The position numbers were made by a program, and so were the translations under genes. This document shows, piece by piece, positions 1-7,456 of a stretch of 15,221 bases of DNA. The first letter of the stretch is position 1, and every line of letters starts with the position of its first letter. The stretch covers positions 1-15,221 of the forward strand of contig JALRFT010000284.1 in NCBI GenBank assembly GCA_023261915.1, read 5' to 3'. The DNA comes from Acidimicrobiales bacterium (GTDB lineage: Bacteria; Actinomycetota; Acidimicrobiia; Acidimicrobiales; Acidimicrobilacustridaceae). Below the pieces are notes generated by a model that worked only from the letters and a program-made list of their open reading frames with translations, made no database searches and was not told where the DNA came from.

Positions 1-1
1 G

Positions 2-2602
2 GCGTTCTCCAACAGCGGCTCCCTCCCCGCCGACATGGTCTACCTCGAGGCTTCCCCCCAAACCGTCACCCCCGGTGATGGCAAGGTGGCGGCAAGCGAC
101 GAACGCAATGTCCTCACGGCGCGCACCCCGTTCATCATCCGGCGTGAGCGCGGCACGGCGAACGGCTTCATCTACTCGATAGCCGCGCTCGCCCCCTTCG
201 GCGAACAGCCCGGTGACCAGCCCAGCACCAGCCTCTGGAACGGGCGCCTCGCCTTCCACTTCGGTGGTGGCGTGGGCATTGGCCACAACCAGGGGAAGAT
301 CTCTTCGGGCAACGCTCTCTACACCCAGGAGCTGCAGCGTGGCTACGCCATCTTGTACTCGACGGGAACGGGAACGAGCCAGCACTACAACCTCGCCCTC
401 GGCGGCCGGACTGCGGTGGCCACCAAGGCCCGCTTCGTCGAGGTGTACGGCCAGCCCGACTACACCATCGGTGTCGGCGGCTCGGGAGGCGGCATCCAGC
501 AGTACGTCTACGGCCAGAACCACCCGGGCCTCCTTGACGGCGGCGTGCCGCAGTACTCCTACCCCGACATGGTGTCCCAGACCATCCACATCGGTGACTG
601 CGAACTGCTCGAGCACTACTTCGAGAAGACCGATGCGACCAACCGTCGCTGGAAGACGGTCGAGAACCGCATCCCCGTCATCGGCCTCAACGCCGAATCG
701 AAGCCGCGCAACGACTCAACATTCAGCGAACTTGGTGCGCCGCTCTACGTCATTTACCGGAACCTCGGCTTCTCGGCACCCACGGTCCCGTCAAATACCG
801 ACTCTCAGGGATCGGGCCTCACTCCCCCGCTGACTGAGTGTCGGGCGGCGTGGACCGGTCTGACCCCGAGCGCCATGAACCCGACGTTCCAGACCATCGA
901 CAACATTGAGCGGGTTGAGGGCTACGACCTCTCCGAGGTGGAGTTCACCCACTGGGACGACGCCGGTGAGGTCTACGGCTACGACGAGGAGGGCTGGGCC
1001 CGCGTGCCATGGGGCAACGTCGGGGTGCAGTACGGCCTGCGGGCCGTGTCCGAGGGTCGACTGACCCCGTCGGAGTTCCTGCGCCTCAACGCTCTGGTCG
1101 GGTCGTGGAAGGACACCAAGGATCAGTCTCCGGAGAAGTTGCCCTACTCGGCGGCAACGTCGGGACAGGATGCCGACCAAGTGCTGCTGAACCTCCTCAT
1201 TCAGTCCAACCCGCAACCGCAGGCCGGTGAATCAGCCATCCAGACGGCAGCCCGACTCGCTGCAGCACGCGCCCAGTTCGACATCTGGGCCAGCGGGAAC
1301 ATGAACCTGTCCCCCGACGGCGTCACCCCGGCACCACGTCGTTCCGGCGACCCCATCGCCATCGAGAACGCCATGTCGGACGGTCTCGTGTTCACCGGAC
1401 GGAACCCCGACACGGGCGCACTCTTCGACCTGCCGATGATCGACTGGCGTCACTACCTTGAAGAAGACCTGGACATGCACAATTCGCACCAGTCCTTCGC
1501 CACCCGTCAACGACTCATCAACGCCCGGGGCAACTACGACAACCAGCTCGTCTGGTTCACCGACGCCCGACCGGCCCGGGGCTGGGACCAGACCCCACAG
1601 GCCTTCGACGTCATGGAGGACTGGATCACCACCATGAAGGCGAACCCCGGCATGACCGCCGGTCAGGCCAAGGTGGCGATGGCGAACCCCCTCGGTACCG
1701 ATGCCTGCTTCTCGGTCAACGGTGTCCTCCAAGACAACGGGGCCACCGTGTGGAACGGCATTCTTGATGACCAGGCACCCGGGGCGTGCACGAACCGGTA
1801 CAAGGTGTACTCGACCTCGCGCATCGAAGCCGGTGCGCCCATCACGGGTGACTCCGTCTCCTGTGGTGCCACCCCGGACATGGCGCCGCTCATCCCGGTG
1901 CGCACGGCGGTCAATAGCGGCTACTACGGGGTGTGGAACCCAACTGAGGCCCAGATCGAACGACTTGAGGAGATCTTCCCCACCGGTGTGTGCGGGTACG
2001 GCTCGTTCCACACTTCCACGCCAGAACTTCCCGGCACCCCCTTCACTGACCTCGGATCGCGGCCGTGGCTCCAGACGCCCGTCAAGTGGGCCAAGGCTCT
2101 CGGCATCACCGCCGGTGTCAGCGAGACCAGCTTCAACCCTGATGGTCGGGTCGACCGTGCTCAGATCGCCGCCTTCCTCTGGCGACTCGTGGGCGAACCC
2201 CGCAGCAATCGTGCGAGCCAGCCCTACAGCGACGTGCCCATCGGCTCGTACTACGACACGGCCGTGCGGTGGCTCGTCGACGAAAACCTCACCCAAGGTC
2301 TCGGTAACGGTTACGGCTCGACAGCCCCCGTGACCCGAGCGCAGGTGGCGATGTTCCTGTGGCGCCTCGCCGGCAGCCCCGTGCTCATCGGCGGTGCCCC
2401 CTTTGACGACGTCCCCGCAGGCGTCTGGTTCACCCCGGCGATCCGTTGGGCCAAGGCCGAGGGCGTAGTCAACGGCCGCAGCGCCACCATCTTTGACCCC
2501 TACGCCCCGGTCACCCGGGCCGAGCTCGTGGCCCTCCTCTACCGCTACGCCGTGCCACAGCAAGTTTGCCCGACCGATGAAGCGGTCACTCTGGCCTGCT
2601 GA
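2..2602 (+). CDS. DUF6351-type secreted hydrolase-like protein with three C-terminal SLH domains (5' partial)
   Basis: The reading frame is open to the left edge of the window, so the N-terminus, including any signal peptide, is missing; the ATG at 35 is probably internal. About 866 residues are visible. The first ~650 resemble the DUF6351 family, an alpha/beta-hydrolase-like group without an established reaction. A glycine-rich nucleophile-elbow-like motif, GVGGSGGG, has its serine at 482-484. A histidine-rich stretch, DMHNSHQSFATRQRL (about 1470-1515), may supply the catalytic His, but that is inference. Three S-layer homology domains follow at about 2039-2203, 2225-2380 and 2402-2560, each with an F/Y-x-D-V/L start and an RAQ/RAE-hydrophobic end (for example VDRAQIAAFLWRL). 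SLH triplets usually bind secondary cell-wall polymers, so the protein is predicted to sit on the outer surface. The downstream gene is convergent, 33 bases away. I am confident about SLH, fairly confident about DUF6351, and do not know the substrate. Confidence 0.85.
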   Translation, partial: AFSNSGSLPADMVYLEASPQTVTPGDGKVAASDERNVLTARTPFIIRRERGTANGFIYSIAALAPFGEQPGDQPSTSLWNGRLAFHFGGGVGIGHNQGKISSGNALYTQELQRGYAILYSTGTGTSQHYNLALGGRTAVATKARFVEVYGQPDYTIGVGGSGGGIQQYVYGQNHPGLLDGGVPQYSYPDMVSQTIHIGDCELLEHYFEKTDATNRRWKTVENRIPVIGLNAESKPRNDSTFSELGAPLYVIYRNLGFSAPTVPSNTDSQGSGLTPPLTECRAAWTGLTPSAMNPTFQTIDNIERVEGYDLSEVEFTHWDDAGEVYGYDEEGWARVPWGNVGVQYGLRAVSEGRLTPSEFLRLNALVGSWKDTKDQSPEKLPYSAATSGQDADQVLLNLLIQSNPQPQAGESAIQTAARLAAARAQFDIWASGNMNLSPDGVTPAPRRSGDPIAIENAMSDGLVFTGRNPDTGALFDLPMIDWRHYLEEDLDMHNSHQSFATRQRLINARGNYDNQLVWFTDARPARGWDQTPQAFDVMEDWITTMKANPGMTAGQAKVAMANPLGTDACFSVNGVLQDNGATVWNGILDDQAPGACTNRYKVYSTSRIEAGAPITGDSVSCGATPDMAPLIPVRTAVNSGYYGVWNPTEAQIERLEEIFPTGVCGYGSFHTSTPELPGTPFTDLGSRPWLQTPVKWAKALGITAGVSETSFNPDGRVDRAQIAAFLWRLVGEPRSNRASQPYSDVPIGSYYDTAVRWLVDENLTQGLGNGYGSTAPVTRAQVAMFLWRLAGSPVLIGGAPFDDVPAGVWFTPAIRWAKAEGVVNGRSATIFDPYAPVTRAELVALLYRYAVPQQVCPTDEAVTLAC

Positions 2603-2635
2603 CAACCGCTCAACTGGTCTCCCATCGCATCGCGC

Positions 2636-3307
2636 TCAGAGCGAGGCGGTGGGGGGCCCACAACGGTCCCCGAGCGAGGCGAGGTAGAGACCGACGAGAT
2701 CGTCGACTCCATCCGTTGAGAGATGGACGGTGTCGATAAGCAACTCGGGTGCGTCAGGTTGCGCCTGCTGGCGAGCGAGGTGTTCCGTCCAGTCAACGAG
2801 TCGCACCCCGCGGCGTTCGGCCACGGCGGCGAGCGCCGCGTTCGTCGCCCTCGCCCGGTCAAGGAGTGAGCCCTCCTCATCAGTCACGATGTTCTCGTGC
2901 ACCGTCATGAGGAGGACACAAGACGGATTGCCCAGTTGATCAAGGAGCAGTTCCAGATCGGCTGCCGACTGCTCAGGGGGGACTCCTCGCAACACGTCGT
3001 TGGTCCCCAGGTTCAGTACCACCGCCTCGGGCCCCTCGGCCCCCAGGCGTGCCGCCTCACCGGACATCTCGGCGATGGTGACTCCCGACCTCGCCCGGAT
3101 GTCGACCTGCCAGTCCTCGGGAGCCCGCTGCTCGAGGGCCGTAGCCGTCTGCACGGTGATGGAGTCACCGAGGAAACCGACCACTGGCTGGTTCTCAAAA
3201 AGAGTGCAGGCTCCTCCGGCCACAACGAGTCCTCCCGCCACACACCCGAGGGTCAACCAGATCGGTAGTCGGCGTCGACGCCGCTCGGAAGACCATTCGC
3301 GAAACAT
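2636..3307 (-). CDS. membrane-anchored or secreted SGNH/GDSL hydrolase
   Basis: This 223-residue protein is an SGNH-family esterase/lipase-like hydrolase. After an Arg-rich N-terminus (RRRRR at 9-13) comes one hydrophobic segment, about 14-33, ending in GGAC. It could be a signal anchor or signal peptide; the cysteine lacks the usual Leu/Val at -3 of a lipobox. The SGNH blocks are clear: GDSIT with nucleophile Ser49, a block II glycine at 75 (RSG), GTND with Asn103, and D-T-V-H with Asp192 and His195. The likely role is hydrolysis of an ester (acyl, acetyl or lipid) on the outside of the cell; the substrate cannot be read from sequence. It is the last of three co-directional genes, 51 bases after the DoxX gene. 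No strong ribosome binding site precedes the ATG, and a small hairpin abuts the start codon. Confidence 0.87.
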   Translation of the reverse strand: MFREWSSERRRRRLPIWLTLGCVAGGLVVAGGACTLFENQPVVGFLGDSITVQTATALEQRAPEDWQVDIRARSGVTIAEMSGEAARLGAEGPEAVVLNLGTNDVLRGVPPEQSAADLELLLDQLGNPSCVLLMTVHENIVTDEEGSLLDRARATNAALAAVAERRGVRLVDWTEHLARQQAQPDAPELLIDTVHLSTDGVDDLVGLYLASLGDRCGPPTASL

Positions 3308-3352
3308 GCCGATTTCACGGTATCGGCAGTCCCGGCTGCTCCAACGAGCAGC
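3308..3352 (-). other. two adjacent small hairpins between the DoxX and SGNH genes
   Basis: Reading on the minus strand after the DoxX stop, the first inverted repeat is GCTGCTC-GTTG-GAGCAGC (3352-3335, 7-bp stem, 4-base loop). The second is GCCGAT-ACCGTGAA-ATCGGC (3327-3308, 6-bp stem, 8-base loop), whose right arm ends directly at the ATG of the SGNH gene. No T-run follows either, so they are not classical intrinsic terminators. They could modulate expression of the last operon gene, for example by covering its translation start. The inverted repeats are exact; the function is inference. Confidence 0.4.
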
Positions 3353-3358
3353 GATTGT

Positions 3359-3886
3359 TCAGTCGCTGCGGCCGGGCCGCCAGAACACTGCGAGTAGCGC
3401 TGCGGTGCCCCCGAAACCGAGGGCGACGGTTGCGAGCATGGGGGTCCACCCCAACCAGCCGAGGTTCCAGAGGTCATCGAGCGACCACGCTCCGGGACCG
3501 ACGGTGCCGATGGCGATGGCTACCACTGAGACAATGGCCACGTACTCCCATCCCTGACCGGGGCGGAAGATGAAGAACCCGTTGGAGCGGTGGGCGGTGA
3601 TCCACGCCACCAGCATCACGCCGAGCAGCGCACCCGCAGCCACCGGGGTGAGCAGGCCGACGATGAGGAGGACCCCCGCAATCGACTCGGTGACACTCGC
3701 CAGTAGGGCGTGGAGCTTCCCCGGGCGCAGACCAAGGGAGTCGAACCATCCGGCGGTGCCGGCAAGGCCGCCCCCACCGAAGAGGTGGTTCCACCCGTGG
3801 GCGAGGATCATTGCCCCCACCCCGACCCGCAAGAGCAAGAGCGCCAGATTGATGGCCTGCGCCCCTGACGTCGTGATTTCGTCCAC
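3359..3886 (-). CDS. DoxX family membrane protein
   Basis: About 175 residues with four to five hydrophobic segments. The first reads INLALLLLRVGVGAMILAHG, followed by the family-typical WNHLFGG. The segment ITAHRSNGFFIFRPGQGWEY matches the conserved H-x-GFF...G-EY region of DoxX proteins. The family is named after a thiosulfate:quinone oxidoreductase subunit, but most bacterial members have no proven reaction and some act in redox or thiol stress complexes. I chose the GTG at 3886 because GAGGGGG lies 5 bases upstream and overlaps the stop of the preceding gene. An ATG at 3940 would add 18 non-membrane residues inside that gene with only a weak binding site. Coding starts 10 bases after the upstream stop, so co-transcription and coupling are likely. 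Confidence 0.87.
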   Translation of the reverse strand: MDEITTSGAQAINLALLLLRVGVGAMILAHGWNHLFGGGGLAGTAGWFDSLGLRPGKLHALLASVTESIAGVLLIVGLLTPVAAGALLGVMLVAWITAHRSNGFFIFRPGQGWEYVAIVSVVAIAIGTVGPGAWSLDDLWNLGWLGWTPMLATVALGFGGTAALLAVFWRPGRSD

Positions 3887-3896
3887 CGTTGCCCCC

Positions 3897-5072
3897 TCAG
3901 CCTGCTGGAGCCGGATCGGAACCGTTGTTGACCCGGCCATCTTTCAACTGATGACGGTAGCGGTGCCGGAACATCCCGAACGCCACCATGCCAACCAGCA
4001 TGGGAATCCAGTACGACGCCAGGCGGTAGGCGAGAGTGGCAACGACCGCCAACGATGCCGGCACACCCGCAACGGTGAGCGTTGCCGTGAGACCGGCCTC
4101 AACAAACCCCAGACCCCCAGGGGTGAGAGGCACCATGGCGAGTACCTGCGAGGCAACGAAGGCAAGCAGGACGAGGGCCGGATTGGGGTCCGCCCCCACG
4201 GCGAGAAGCGCCACGAGCAGAGCGGAGTAGTCGAACATGGAACGACCCACCGAGGCGGTCAGGGCCTGCCACCACTGGGACTGCATCGACGTACGAACCT
4301 GATTGCGTTCCTCCACCAGACGATCAGGCAGGTCGGTCGACGGGGGGTTGCGACGCATGACCGTGTTGCGGATCCACTCGATGACCCCCCCGATCCATCG
4401 CAGGAATCCATCGGAGAAGAGGAACGTGGACCCGGCGGCAACCATGATGACGAACACCACGCCGCCGAGGAGGGCGGCACGCACGAGGCCTGAGGCCACC
4501 GAACCGCCGATCATGGCGGGAATGGCCAACACGGGCAGGCTCAACACCACGGCCACAGTGAGCAGCGACACCGCCGTGAGGCTCGACGCCGCCCGGGCGG
4601 TGGCAATGCCGGCGTCGGCGAGCATGCGGAACTGCAGCGCCATGCCGGCTGCCGCCCCACCGGGAACCAGTCGGCTGAAGGCATTGCCGGCGAGTTGGGA
4701 AGTGGCGACGACGAACCACTTGCGGGTCTGGAGGGCTATGCGGAGCAGGTACCACACACATACGAAGCTCAGCGCCTGAAGTCCGAGAATCAGCGGGAAC
4801 CACAGCGGGTTGACTCGACGCAGGTCCTCAACCGACCCGAGCACCCGCAGCAGCGATGGCGCCAGCAGGTAGAGGCAGACCGCGGTGATGGAGAGCCATA
4901 CGATGCGCCAGAGAATCCGCCGCCGAACGGCACTGCTCGGTCGTTCTTCGGCGAGCAGGACGTCGGCCGCCTCAGCACCGGACGAATCCTCCACCCGGCG
5001 TGCCCGGGGCCAACCCGTCGGCATCACCTCTTCGGACCCAGCAGCGGGGGCCCCCTGCGCCTCTTCTGCCAC
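3897..5072 (-). CDS. flippase-like membrane protein (UPF0104 / lysylphosphatidylglycerol synthase transmembrane region family)
   Basis: A 391-residue polytopic protein. The first ~45 residues are hydrophilic and probably cytoplasmic. About eight hydrophobic segments follow (for example around 53-75, 90-110, 165-190 and 198-218). The C-terminal signature PLTPGGLGFVEAGLTATL followed by ATLAYRLASYWIP is characteristic of the UPF0104/AglD-type family, which also forms the flippase half of MprF. Members are thought to move or hold lipid-linked molecules in the membrane; no aminoacyl-transferase domain is present, so this is not a full MprF. It heads a minus-strand operon with the DoxX and SGNH genes. 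The GTG at 5072 is used here, although AGG lies almost directly against it; ATG at 5024 (shortening by 16 residues, with AGAGG 2 bases upstream) is an alternative. The cargo is unknown. Confidence 0.83.
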   Translation of the reverse strand: MAEEAQGAPAAGSEEVMPTGWPRARRVEDSSGAEAADVLLAEERPSSAVRRRILWRIVWLSITAVCLYLLAPSLLRVLGSVEDLRRVNPLWFPLILGLQALSFVCVWYLLRIALQTRKWFVVATSQLAGNAFSRLVPGGAAAGMALQFRMLADAGIATARAASSLTAVSLLTVAVVLSLPVLAIPAMIGGSVASGLVRAALLGGVVFVIMVAAGSTFLFSDGFLRWIGGVIEWIRNTVMRRNPPSTDLPDRLVEERNQVRTSMQSQWWQALTASVGRSMFDYSALLVALLAVGADPNPALVLLAFVASQVLAMVPLTPGGLGFVEAGLTATLTVAGVPASLAVVATLAYRLASYWIPMLVGMVAFGMFRHRYRHQLKDGRVNNGSDPAPAG

Positions 5073-5155
5073 CCTGTCACGCTAGCCGTATCGGCTCCGC
5101 CCCCGGTGGGAAACGCACCTGCGACGTGGTCCTACACGCTGAGTAGGGTTTCGCC

Positions 5156-7456
5156 GTGGCCAGCCCGAGGGTGCCTGTACGTCTTGACTTCCGACCGCGC
5201 GCCCTCCTTCTGATCATCGGGTTCGTGCTGGCCGGATATCTGGTGCTGACCTCCCTGCAGGCCAGCGTCGGCGTGCTCACCTCCCTGCTCGTGGCCGGCA
5301 TCGTCGCGGCCCTGCTGCGGCCGTTCGTGTTGGCCCTCGCCACACGAATGCGCCTCGGACTCGCCGTCGGGCTTGTGCTCGCTGCAGGGATCCTCATCGC
5401 CGGGGGCCTGCTGGTGGCGACGGCATTCGACCTCAACAACGCCACCACAGCCATTGCCGAAGACCTCCGGGCCTCGATCGACCGCGTTCCGACCGACTCG
5501 GTGGCCGGCCAGAGCATCGACGCCCTCGACCTTCGCGAACGAAGTGTCGAAGCCATAGAGAACATCCCGACGCGGCTGGTCTTCGGCAGCGACAGCCCGC
5601 TCGGCGGCGTCGACCGAGCCTCGCGCGCACTACTCCTCTTCATCCTCGGTTTCGTCTTCGTCACCCGTGGACCCGACCTCATCCGCGGCACAATCGGACT
5701 TGTCCGTGACGAACGCACCCGATCCACACTGACGGTCGCCGTGCGCGCTGCGTACCACGTCGGAGGCTCGGCGACCCGTCGCATCCTCGCGGTGGCCGCG
5801 CTCAACGGCATCGTGGCGGGACTCCTCTCACTGCTCATCGGACTCCCGGCACCACTCGCCCTCGGATTGTGGGCGGCCGGCTGGAGTCTCGTGCCGGCGG
5901 CCGGTCTCGCCATCGGGTGGGCGCCCGTGATTGCGCTCGCCTTCGGGGTCGGGGGGGTCGCCGGTCTCAGCGGGGAGAGCGGCGGGTTGGCAGCGGGGTT
6001 GGTGGCCGTGGCCGTGCTCGCCGCCGTCGTGACTGGCCGACTGTGGCTGCTGCGCAACTGGGTGGCGGAGCGCACGGTGCGAGTGAACCGGGTCGTGCTG
6101 GCACTGATGTTCCTTGGAGGATGGAACCTCGCCGGCATGGTGGGAGGCATCGTTGGGGTCTTCCTCGCAGCGGCGTTCTCCGCAGCGGTGGCGGCCACGG
6201 GCAGTCTCGGTACGGTCGGAGTCGACTGGCTCGACGATGGGGCCCTCGACTCCGACGAGGATCAAGCGAGCAGCGATGAGCAAGACCACGTGAAGTCGGA
6301 CGCACCGACATCACTGCCACCGACCCTCGGAGCAGCCTTTGAACAAGCTGGCGTCGATGAGAACGGCCAGCAACGGCCAATCGATCTGCAGGTGGATGTG
6401 TCGATCGGTTCGGGAGTTCTGGCCATTGCTCTGCTCGCAGCCCTCACCGTGGGGTGGTACTTCATCTTCGAACAATCAGGAGTCGGTATTGCCCTGCTCA
6501 TCGGGTTCGTCGTTGCACTCGCACTCAACCCGGTGATCGGACGAGTCGCCCGTCGCACCAACAACCGTCAGACCGCCATCACACTGGTCGTGACGCTGTT
6601 CGTGCTTGCCGCCGCCGCCTTCGCCACCTTTGCGGTTCCAACTGCCGTTGACCAGGCTCGCACCATCCCTGACCAAGTTCCGCTCCTCGTCGAACAACTC
6701 GATGACCTCCCCCTCGTCGGACCGACGTTGGCCAACCTGAACCTCAGTACCCGACTCGACGAGGCGCTCGACGGGCTACCCCAGACACTCGATTCCCAGG
6801 ACACCGCCATCAATTCTCTGGTCTCGAGCGCCGGCGACGGTCTCGTCGCTGCGCTGTGGGCCTTCATCCTCGTGGTGTGTCTGCTGGCCGACGGGCCGGC
6901 ACTGCTGCGCGGACTCCACGACGCCATTCCCGCCCGTCGTCAGCCCCGCGTGGAGAGACTGTCGGATCTCGCCTACCGCTCCTTTGGTCGCTACTGGGGC
7001 GGATCGGTCCTGCTCGCCGCCATCAACGCTGCCATCGTGACCACCATCGCGCTCGCTGCGAGTCTCCCGATGGCACCCATTCTCGGACTGTGGGCCGGAA
7101 TGTGCTCACTGATTCCTCAGATCGGGGGACTACTCGGAGGTGGGGCGCTCGTGATCATCGCCTTCGCCCAGGGTCTCGTACCCGGGCTGATCGTGCTCGC
7201 CGTCTACCTCGTGTGGCAGACCGTGGCCAACAACGTCCTGCTCCCCGTCGTCATCGGTAAGTCGGTACAACTGTCCCCACTGGCCGCCATGAGCGTGATC
7301 CTCTTGGGACTCGCCGTCGGCGGAGTCATCGGCGCCATCTTGGCCACCCCACTCGCCGGAGTCGTGAAACTCGCCTACCGCGAACTCAGACCGGGCGCCG
7401 ACCAGTCCCACACCACACCCGACACCGACCCCCCACCACTCGCCTCAAGCACCTGA
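5156..7456 (+). CDS. tandem (double-length) AI-2E/PerM family transporter
   Basis: The 766-residue product is about twice the usual ~350 residues of AI-2E (PerM) family membrane proteins and reads as two fused copies. The N-terminal half (about 12-350) carries the signature LWAAGWSLVPAAGLAIG. The C-terminal half (about 405-745) carries the matching LWAGMCSLIPQIGGLLGG and ends with a typical helix pair plus LATPLAGVVKLAYRELRP. The halves are joined by a hydrophilic, acidic linker at about 360-395 (DSDEDQASSDEQD). The family includes TqsA-type exporters and Na+/H+ antiporters; members are reported to oligomerise, and the substrate cannot be predicted here. The second half looks closer to the family consensus; the first is more diverged. 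Start: GTG with TAGGG about 7 bases upstream. The gene is divergent from the flippase-like gene (83 bases apart), and its last 82 bases overlap the convergent kinase gene. Confidence 0.87.
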   Translation: MASPRVPVRLDFRPRALLLIIGFVLAGYLVLTSLQASVGVLTSLLVAGIVAALLRPFVLALATRMRLGLAVGLVLAAGILIAGGLLVATAFDLNNATTAIAEDLRASIDRVPTDSVAGQSIDALDLRERSVEAIENIPTRLVFGSDSPLGGVDRASRALLLFILGFVFVTRGPDLIRGTIGLVRDERTRSTLTVAVRAAYHVGGSATRRILAVAALNGIVAGLLSLLIGLPAPLALGLWAAGWSLVPAAGLAIGWAPVIALAFGVGGVAGLSGESGGLAAGLVAVAVLAAVVTGRLWLLRNWVAERTVRVNRVVLALMFLGGWNLAGMVGGIVGVFLAAAFSAAVAATGSLGTVGVDWLDDGALDSDEDQASSDEQDHVKSDAPTSLPPTLGAAFEQAGVDENGQQRPIDLQVDVSIGSGVLAIALLAALTVGWYFIFEQSGVGIALLIGFVVALALNPVIGRVARRTNNRQTAITLVVTLFVLAAAAFATFAVPTAVDQARTIPDQVPLLVEQLDDLPLVGPTLANLNLSTRLDEALDGLPQTLDSQDTAINSLVSSAGDGLVAALWAFILVVCLLADGPALLRGLHDAIPARRQPRVERLSDLAYRSFGRYWGGSVLLAAINAAIVTTIALAASLPMAPILGLWAGMCSLIPQIGGLLGGGALVIIAFAQGLVPGLIVLAVYLVWQTVANNVLLPVVIGKSVQLSPLAAMSVILLGLAVGGVIGAILATPLAGVVKLAYRELRPGADQSHTTPDTDPPPLASST

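Noticed and set aside
1232..2605. Long open frame on the minus strand opposite the SLH protein (457 codons)
   Set aside because: It is the antisense of a clear coding region with recognisable SLH domains; its Gly/Val/His/Arg-rich product has no domain logic and is a GC-bias shadow.
2603..2635. Terminator between the SLH protein and SGNH genes
   Set aside because: Only 5-bp or shorter imperfect pairings are visible (for example ACCGC with GCGGT), which is not enough to support one.
3570..4493. Plus-strand open frame of 307 codons opposite DoxX and the flippase-like gene
   Set aside because: It spans two real minus-strand genes with family signatures, and its own product is Arg/His/Pro-rich without a domain.
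5077..6198. Minus-strand open frame of 373 codons opposite the AI-2E gene
   Set aside because: Its Ser/Arg/Thr/Ala/Pro-rich composition is typical of antisense frames in high-GC DNA, and the plus strand encodes an obvious membrane transporter.
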